Program-made: the position numbers and the translations under genes
The notes under the pieces: model-generated
What the model saw: the letters and a program-made list of their open reading frames with translations, nothing else
What the model was told of the DNA's origin: nothing
The model's database searches: none
In this document: one piece after another, positions 1-9,000 of the stretch
How the letters are laid out: every line of letters starts with the position of its first letter
How positions within the stretch are numbered: the first letter of the stretch is position 1
Assembly: GCA_028565715.1 (NCBI GenBank)
Contig: JAOXYC010236015.1
Coordinates: 1-10,507, forward strand
Source: Phoronis pallida
Taxonomy: Eukaryota; Phoronida; Phoronidae
DNA length: 10,507 nucleotides
Reading direction: 5' to 3'

Positions 1-60
1 TTCTCGTATCCTCAGTTTTAGTTCAAGTTTTCCACCTACTGCCTTTCTGCCTTCTTGTAA
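1..60 (-). CDS. CC2D1A: CC2D1 exon E18 (partial): last C2 strand
   Basis: At least 20 codons, entering in phase 0. The acceptor is AATTTAG at 67-61. It encodes L-Q-E-G-R-K-A-V-G-G-K-L-E-L-K-L-R-I-R-E, matching human L-D-G-R-R-P-T-G-G-R-L-E-V-M-V-R-I-R-E. The exon reads to the edge of the window with no donor or stop, so its end and the remaining C-terminal part of the protein are outside. Confidence 0.9.
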
Positions 61-3000
61 CTAAATTAAGTGTAAATGTAGGTCATATTATCTATTAAGA
101 AATAAATAATAAAAACAATTTTGAAAACAAAAATTGAGAAACACAAATTTTAGAATGTTGCTTGTTAATCTGGGGAAGCAGTAGCAATCTTCTAAACCTT
201 TTATCTTTTAAAACGTTTTAGCATAATTTGGAGTTGTAAAAGTAAATTCTTCTTCGTGCCTAATGGCGCAAAGGGCTGCCTTCTCGGTTTCAGTAGCATC
301 AGCGGTTGAGAGTTGGGCAACTAACTCCCCCTGGACAGGATGCCAGTCTATTGCAGGTTACTTCCAGACCGTAGCCGGAAGTATTCCCAGCTGATTTGCT
401 GGAGCAATGCCAGTAAAGTGCCTTACTCAAAGACACCCATGGACTGCCCGGGACGGGATCCGAACAAACAACCTTTCGATTATGAATCCGATGCTCTACC
501 AAATGAGCTTATCCGCCTCCAGGCTAGAAATCAACAATACTCACATCTAAACTTTCATGGACTGTGCATTGCCTGTCTAAGCCGTCCAGCTTCAAATTCA
601 CTGTGCCTAATAATTTATCACTTTTTAAAAATCCCCTAAAATGAAAAGGATTACATATTTATACACAATTTAAAGTTGTGCACATAGCTAAAATTAGAAT
701 TTTTTCAGGTCATGCAAGACGCAATTTATCAAGGTATGGAATACCACCTGTAGTAATTACCAGAAAAAAATGAGTTTTATTTATTAGTTTAAAAGATTTA
801 ACTAACAATGTCATCTTGGCAAAAAATCTACCCAAAAATAAATAATTTACCATTCAACAAAAATATCATGATTGTACTTACAACACTCAAACCTACCTTT
901 TATAAAATACCTCAGCTTTTAATGTCTTGCTTTTTACCACTCGTGCAAATGTCCTTGCTTTTCTACTTATCTCCAATCGGAATGTCTCATTGTAATCCGG
1001 ACTATTTGTATTTTTCACAGTGTGAGTTTCACTGGTTTGAGGTTCATCCTGTTTGATTTTCAAAGTTGAAACACATTTGAAAAAAGAGTATTGCCAGCTA
1101 TAATTTTAACTTTTATTAAAATGGTTACTCTAAAGGCCGAAGCCGCTTAATGGGCCACCATGGACCACCATTGACGTGCTCATTCGAGGCATTAGCAAGC
1201 AGGATTTTGACACCCTGTGGGTCAAACCGGAATCTCCCGAATCTTAGCCTAGTGCTTAGACCACTCAACCACAGAGGGTCACTTTCTAAGATGTCAATAC
1301 TCACAACTTTCAATTCAATTCTCTCTCTGAACTTTAAACCCTGACATGGCAGTTTTAGAGTTCACTTTCCAAATTATACATTACTTTTCAGAGAGTCACA
1401 AGTCTATTTGAGAGTTTATTTTCATTTTACAAAGCGATAACACTATCACACACAATTTCATACTCACATTTGGGTATGGCAGTTCATATTTAACATAAGT
1501 ATCCATGTCATTAGGGTTATAACCGGACGGTAGACCATACTGTATACCACGTACAATGACAAGTTCCATATCGGAGTCACCCAAGTCTGCGTTGGATCTA
1601 AAAATAAAGTAGAAATTTAGAATTAGCAAGTAGGCATCTTAGTTATGTTCTAAAGAATGTAAAACCAAATCTTCACTTACATCAGGATATACACTAATAT
1701 TATTGGGCAAAACTTTTGCTAGTTTATTGCAGCAAAAATACTACAGAATTCAGAACCCCCTATGGCGTATTCTATTATTATCTCTGGCAAAGGTTTTTGT
1801 GTACCCATTTGCTTCCACGGATGGGATGATTTGATGTTGTGTTCCGTACGTTAATAAATTTTGGAGAACTCAAGACCAACTGGATAGTCCAAGAAACTAG
1901 TTTGTATCACATAACATTTTATTGGCCACATAAAAAGTTGGAAATTTCTATCATTTCATCCAATCAAGGAAACTGCTTTTCGGTTCTGGATATGAAAAAT
2001 GAAATGAAACATGATAGGACTTACTGCATCATAGAAAAGGATCTGAGTTCATAGTGAAATCTAGGCACTGGGTCTCCGTGTTTGTAAGCATTGGCCAAGG
2101 CATCCAAATCTTTCCGGCAATTTTCCGCCATTTTCTCAAACCTGAAACAGTAAATTTAACAGTTAAACCATTAAAAAATATCCAATGTGAATATCATTTA
2201 AGAAATTGTGTCTTACCTGTATTAAAGAGCATGAATGCACAAAATCCAGTAAGGTCTATCCATAATAGCAAACAAAATTAGAAGAGACTAATTGAACAAA
2301 GGAAAAAAGTATGAAACAAAAAAATTCAAACTTACTTTGTTGAAGATGCCACATCACCACTCTGTATGAAATGTTTGGAATTTGTCTTACAAGTCTGTGA
2401 AGAAAAAGAAAAAGCACAAATTTATGGAAAACATAATATGTCAATTAGCAGTGAAATTGGTGAAACAGGAAATGCACACTTTTCACTTCAGTCTCTTATT
2501 TCATTTCTGCCGGATTGTTGACATAGATTACCAGGCTGATCATTAGAACATTTTCATCAGAATTTGGCCAATCCTAGAGGGCTCCTAAAATTTGGGTGAA
2601 CTCACACGGCTTGGAGATTGGATTGAGCTTTAATTAGTTACATTATAGACTGAACTCCAGCCCCTTCGACTCAGGTCGAGGGACTTGAACAATTGCAGGG
2701 GGTCTTCTGTTTTTATTACCGAAAGTAGGAGACTGTGTTTAAGCGGAGTGACGTAATCAACATATACTTAGCGATACTCGATTATATCGCAGAGAGAACA
2801 GACCATCGTTTGAGATGGGCTGTGGAAGAGACTAGTTACATTACTACACTATATAAATGTTGATAAAACATTAAAGTCTTGATTTCTTACATTAATTTGC
2901 CTCTTGAGTGTGTCCTCCAGTTTTTTATACATTCCATCCCTGTCTGATAAATCATCACTTGAGTCCGCCACTATCACTGTTGAACTCTCACTGCTGCCAC

Positions 3001-6000
3001 CAGGTGGAGCTGGGCACTACAAAGACAGCAAGTAGTAATTAAAAGTAAGAACATTATTCAAAAATAGGGCTATATTGAGGAGCTTCATAACTAGTTTCAA
3101 ACAGTAATTGTTTATACATACGGGTCACTACTCATTTGAAAATGGACAATGCTGTTTGAAACTAGTTATGAAGCTCCTCAATATAGCCTTATTTTTGAAG
3201 ATTGTCACACTGTTTTTATTAAAAAGAACATTTTTGTAGAACAACAATGATGTCTGCATACGTAAACAAGGAAAGAACTGAATGCTGACCCAATTTGCCT
3301 GCAGTGTCCCTGTGAGACAATCATTGCAAATTGAAATCCCTCGTTGCTTTTCAAAAATTCACACACGAATCCTGGCAAAATCGATGAACAGGCCATCTGA
3401 AAGCATCCCAAGCAGATTTGTTGTTGCAAATGAACCAATCTGTGTTATGGATCTTACTGTTGAAAAATAAAACAAATTACAACATCATGTAAATTCAATT
3501 ACTCCAATGGAATTGACCTCTTTTTTCAAAACTACTCACCTTACTTAAATCTACGGGTAAACCACCTCTTGCGGCTTGAATCATTTGATCAAAACCCTAA
3601 AAAAATAATCAAAAAATATGATTAGTCAATCATGAGGAAAAAACACGACATCATGAATGCAAACAATATTTAGAAGTTATTCACAAAAAAATTTAGATCC
3701 CTGTTATAATGTGTTAAAAATATTAGCTTTCTTTTTGCTGGTAATTTTATTTTTAATTTTTCAAAGCATCAAAGACATTTTGTTTACAAGTAGAGGATAT
3801 TGTGCAAAACAACACCAAGTTATGTTAAAATAAGAAGGACAAATGAATGGCTACAGAAGGTGAAGTTACCTTTGCCATTCGTAAGTAAGTTTTTGCCTGT
3901 TCCCTGTCCCCCTGGTTCTTAGCCTGGAGGGCAGCAGCTTTGAACTGATTCTGTCGCTGTAGTAGGAACTGTTCTTGCTGTTCATGGAGAGATGTGGGTT
4001 TCTTGATGGACTGACCTGGAATACATGGGATGCTATTATTAATTTATTGTGTGATAAGTTTCTGCACATTGAAGCAAGCCTTGTGACGTCACACCTTTTC
4101 AAGTTTCAATAATGTCCACAGACTAGACAAACTAAACTGGTACAAAAACCACACAACTGTGAGCAAAAGAAAGAGAAATTGCAATACCAAAATATAAATG
4201 TCTCAAACAACTCATGGACATACTTAGAAATTTACCAACAATGCGCCTTGAGTAAAAGAAAATCAATGAGATGTCCCAAAAGTATTAATTATCTACCTTG
4301 CGGTGATCTCTGCATGGCAGGTTTCTGGCCTCCAGGTGATCTTTGTGGGGGTGCTTGACCTCCCCTTCCTGTTGCTTGACCCCCTCTACCTGCTGCTGCT
4401 ACCCCCTCGGGAGGTGCAGCCGCACTCCTTACTGGTGCAGCGGCAGGTTTTGATTGCACAGGAATTGGTGGAAATCCTAATGAAATAGAGAACTCGGTAA
4501 ACCTCATTTATCACAAAATAGTGGAATAAATGATCAGTCCATGAAAATATGTTTCATATAACTAACTAACTTTGAATCTTAAAAAAAAATGCCAAAGATA
4601 TCACCAATAAGACTTTCAAAATCCCTGTCAAAGACCCTCTTTATAAAAATCTCTTTCTTGGCCAGAGTTACACATATTTTAATATAAAACTGAGTAGAAT
4701 AGTCACCAGGTGGAGTTGGTAGTTCTTCGTAATCAACAGGTTTTCCAGCCTTGTGTGCCTTTATTGCATCTTGATATTGCTACAAACAGAGATGTATTAA
4801 AATTGAAAGAAAAAACTGAGTAACGCTTCTATAAATGTTACAACAGATGAAATGGTGATTCATTATCTGAATTAGAATAAGAGTTACAATAGACAATGTG
4901 CGTCTAATAGTAATGAGTCTATAAACGAGTTGCATGCATTGCTCTTTATGTTGTGACCACTCAGTGGAAAATGAAAAACATGTTTTGACTGTTTGTTCTA
5001 GTTATGCTTCATTGAGAAAAGAACTGTATGATTTGTGTGGCGAAATATTTAGAAGCTTGTCGCCTGATAATCAGTTTGAGTTTCTGATGAAGTCAGATGA
5101 TATTTGTATTGTGCGATGTTTGGCCAAGACCTGTAAAAATATTTTAGCAAAACGATTTTCTTTGCTGTACAAATGACCATGTCTCTTACATGTCTTTTAG
5201 ACGGACTGATGTTTTTCAATGTGTTTTAATATTGTATATCAGATGAGACTTAAATAAAGTTTATTACTTACTTACTTAATACTTACATTGTCTTCTCAAT
5301 GGTGCTACTGAAATTTCTTTAGACAACTCCTAACTAAAAAATTCTCACCTTGACAATTCTACCATATCTGCGAGCCTTGCTTCCCTCAGAACTCTTCATT
5401 GTCTGCTGATATTTTGAAATCCTCTGTTCTAGGGCTTCTAAGACAGTCTTAGGAGAATCAGGGGCACCAAACTTTTCTTTCAACTCTACAAAATAACCAA
5501 CAATGTCCAATTTTTCTTAACAGAAATAAGTCTTAACCAATCTACCACATTTGCTTTCCCCTGCACCACCTTACAATTTTTTTTTTGTTATCAAAGATAC
5601 TGTCGTTGGTGAGGATCTGGGATCAAAATTCAAATCAACCAGAAATTGTGTTTACGAGTCCTTTGATGAATATAATTAAGGATAAGAATGAGTACTTGCA
5701 ATGACCTTCATTCTTTAGCAATTTACAAAATAACCTAGGCATTTTCAACTCATAAAAGTATATATTTTCCAAAAGCAGACATATTTGGGCATCTGATAAA
5801 ATATTTTTTAACTAATACTCATTCTTCGTTTTATGGCAAATGACGATTGTGTGTTTTTGTAAAAAAATCCGTTTTTTGAAAGGTACATCGATAGGGAAAA
5901 AAACTGTAAACATATTTTTATAAATTTTTTCTCATGTGAAAACATACCACATGGACACAAAAATGCTGTCATAGGAAATTTCAAATAAATGGCTAGTTTC

Positions 6001-9000
6001 GTTTTTATGTTCGTTCAAAGCACAAAAAAGTAGTCAATTTGATAAAAATGGCCCGCTGACTACTTGTTTGTGCTTTGAAAGAACATAAAAACGAAACTAG
6101 CCATTTATTAGACATTTCCTATCAGCATTTTTGTGTCCATGTGGTATACTTTCAGAAAATATTTATAAAAATATTACAGGTTTTTCCCTATCGATGTACC
6201 AGTTTCTAAAAACGGATTTTTTATACAAAAAACACATTTGCCATGAAACGGAGAATGACTTTTAGATAAAAAATATTTTATCAGATGCCCAAATATGTCT
6301 GCTTTTGGAAAATATATATTTTTATAGGTTGAAAATGCCTAGTTTTTTTGTAAAGTGCTAAAGAATGAAGGTCATTGCAAGTACTCATTCTTATCCTTAA
6401 CCTGCATCTTTGTAAAAAAATTCAAAAAAAATCGGAAAAGGGGTAAATTTGAGCTTTTTATCCTAAAAAAGTGTAAATTTCGAAAACCTTGTCGTACAAC
6501 AAGGTTTTTTTGGATACAAAGATCTCAAATTTACCCCTTTACCAATTTTTTTGAATTTTTTTGACTATGATGCATATATATATAATATCTAATAATCCAA
6601 TATATCTACTGTCACTTCCCTGTTTCCCGTATTCTTTCGTATAAAATTATTATCAATTATAAATCATAAAAGGCTTTTACTGCCAGTGGTTAATTTGAAG
6701 AACAGAAAAATGTGAAACACAACCAGGAATTGAACCAGGGTCTCCAGGTCTCTTATTTGCATGACTTTTTATTGTGTATCATTAATGTAACTCACCCTCA
6801 TTTGAAAATTCAGGAAGGTCTGCAGGCACATCATTGCTAGCCTGAGCTGAGGACCGTTCCACTTTGGGGGGTGATGGGGAAGCCTTAGCCACAGATGAGG
6901 GGGGAAGTGGCATCTGAGACAGGTCTATCTCTTTCCCCTCTTCTAGAGCTTTGATGACAGAATCAAATTGCTGGAACAAACCAAGTATAGTTTTTGTTAA
7001 TTGTGAAAACATATAGAAAGAGAAGTTTTAATTAATAACCTGGTGAAATATGGAAAGCATTATGGCTTCAGTGTGTGAACGCCAAGTGTTTATTTTTTTA
7101 AATTTTCAATTTTTGTTTCAATTCAATAATTTTTTCTTTCTGACCATGTAAAACTGTTTCATGTCTCTTTTTTGTTAAGAATTGTTATTCACCTTTAACA
7201 GTTGGATGGCAAAGTTGGTATGAATCTCAACTGATTTTGTTAATTACGATACACAATATTTTGATTAAACAAAAAATGTTACCTTAGCAACTCTAACATG
7301 TGACTTGGCAGTCGCCATATCACCCGCATGCTTGGCTTCAAGGGCTGCATGTTTGTATTGATCACGCCTGCTGACTAACATATCATGTTTCTGGGGGTCT
7401 AAAAAATTGAAAAACACTAACATACATTCAAGATTGGTCTGTGAAGACTTTCAAGATTATGATAACATTTGATTGGCAAAGTGATCTAGGATTAAGATTT
7501 AGAAAATAGGTTTTTATTCGAAGATAATATTAAAAGTTTCTGTCCCAAAGGTAAATTAATTTTTTTTTTTATATTCATCTTGTTCTTGGGTAGATTATCA
7601 AGCTTTATTGCAGAATGGCTAAATGCTAAGCTGTGAGACTGAATACAAAAGTGGGAACTTTCTTAAAAGTATTGACAACCTGTATAAAGCATGAATTGAA
7701 ATGGCTTGAAACAACACAGAAAACATTTTTTGTAAAACAAAGCCAATTTTGTATACAGACTACAAACCTGCACTACTGGACTGTGGTTTTGGTGGTGACG
7801 GTTCACTGGGAGCAGGCACTCTGGATGGTGATGGCACTGTTGGTTGTGGATGAGAAGGTATTGCTGCTGGTGCTGGCATAGGGACTGGTGCCTGAGACTG
7901 TGGGGTGGATGGGGGTACTAAAAATATAGTCAAGAGTGAAAAGCTTTTAGCAATCAAACCAGTGAAGGTGAAGTCAATGTTTAATCTCAGTGTTGACATT
8001 TTGATTCTATAGCAATCACATACAAAAACACAAACTCAATGACCACAATAATAATAAACAGTGGGAAAAAATTTAATCTATCATATCCACATTGAACTCT
8101 TGAGTAAGAGTTTATGCAGATTATTTAATTTATTTTGATACGGTGGCCAAAAACTTATTATAAGAATCGCAACCAATTAGGAAGGCCATTCTAGAAAGGG
8201 CTATGACCATAGATTTTAATAAAAATAAATAATATTCAACCAATTGGTTCTGACAATACATTCAACTGAATTTTTTAAAAATAGATTTATTCTTTCAATA
8301 TAGAGACTTCAATTGTTGCGAAGCTTGATTATAATTAATTATTGAAACCACTAAGAGTTCGGGCGTGATGCCCAATATATGAAAAATGTGTCGTGTCTTG
8401 GCTAGTTGGCTTTGGTAGCTCAGTGGCAGAGCTTTGGTCTAGCAATCCGAAGGTCCTGGGTTCGAGCCCCAGTCGGGCCATGAAACATTTTTCAAAAATC
8501 ATTTTCCTCAGTTGAGGTAATTACTAGGTCACGTGATGTGATCAAATTAGTTGCTTGAAAAGATTTATAATTAATTATAATAAAGATTTATTCTTTGTCA
8601 GCAAGTCGAATACCTGCTGCAGGTTTTCCTACATGCACAGCAGGAGGGATTTCATCTTCATCAACTGGTCTCCCCGATTGAGCTTTCTTCATCAGATCTT
8701 GTAAAGACTGAAATAGAATCAAATATTGTTAAATCAGAGATCAGCCATTGCAATTTAAGACATAGATTTTTGCAACGATTAATTACTAGATAAAAATATT
8801 TCATTTACTTACTAGGAGAATGGTTTTGTTGAGCACAATGTAAATACTATATAATTGTGATGCACATGTAAGGAGCTTGTTCAGGGAATATGAACGGACG
8901 GAAATAAAGATTCTGAACTGTCAAAAAAGCTTGTTATTAAACAACTTTTGCATTCATGAAGATATATTGCCAATAAATACCAACAATGTAAATAATGAAC

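Larger units (their letters stand above)
5486..6795 (-). other. Largest intron (E6-E7, 1310 bp), host of two foldbacks and a tRNA relic
   Basis: The donor GTGAGT is at 6795 and the acceptor TTTTGTAG ends at 5486. More than two thirds of it is inverted-repeat sequence, annotated separately. The first 190 bp (5486-5675) and the 6575-6720 stretch are plain AT-rich sequence, including a T run near 5577-5586 and an AT dinucleotide run near 6574-6583. Confidence 0.85.

Noticed and set aside
545-606. A shorter version of exon E17 with its acceptor at 608-607
   Set aside because: It would need an extra micro-exon to restore phase with E16. Starting at 635 gives the full conserved G-F-L-K-S-D-K-L-L-G in one piece and fits both phases.
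299-639. Overlapping ORFs on both strands at 299-639
   Set aside because: They read through the tRNA-headed SINE and part of E17. Neither resembles a known protein.
807-830. A micro-exon candidate between E16 and E17
   Set aside because: The translation looked vaguely C2-like in two frames, but neither frame fits both neighbouring phases and the donor would be poor. The longer E17 explains the region.
808-1056. Plus-strand ORF of 82 codons over exon E16
   Set aside because: It is the antisense shadow of E16 and its intron flank, with no family resemblance.
3205-3470. Short ORFs on both strands in the E11-E12 intron
   Set aside because: They have no splice support, no conserved motif and composition like the surrounding intron.
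4303-4488. Leu-rich plus-strand ORF resembling a membrane segment
   Set aside because: It is antisense to the Gln/Arg/Gly/Pro-rich E9. The Leu-rich composition follows from complementing CAG- and GGT-rich codons.
6355-6564. Plus-strand ORF of 69 codons rich in Lys and Phe
   Set aside because: It lies entirely inside the foldback arms, where A runs and T runs give Lys and Phe. No conserved motif.
5676-6574. CRISPR array or bacterial attachment site reading of the repeats
   Set aside because: The repeats are inverted pairs in a eukaryotic intron, not regularly spaced direct repeats.
7633-7881. Hydrophobic plus-strand ORF over exon E4
   Set aside because: It is the antisense shadow of the Pro-rich linker exon, which is supported by splice sites and phase.
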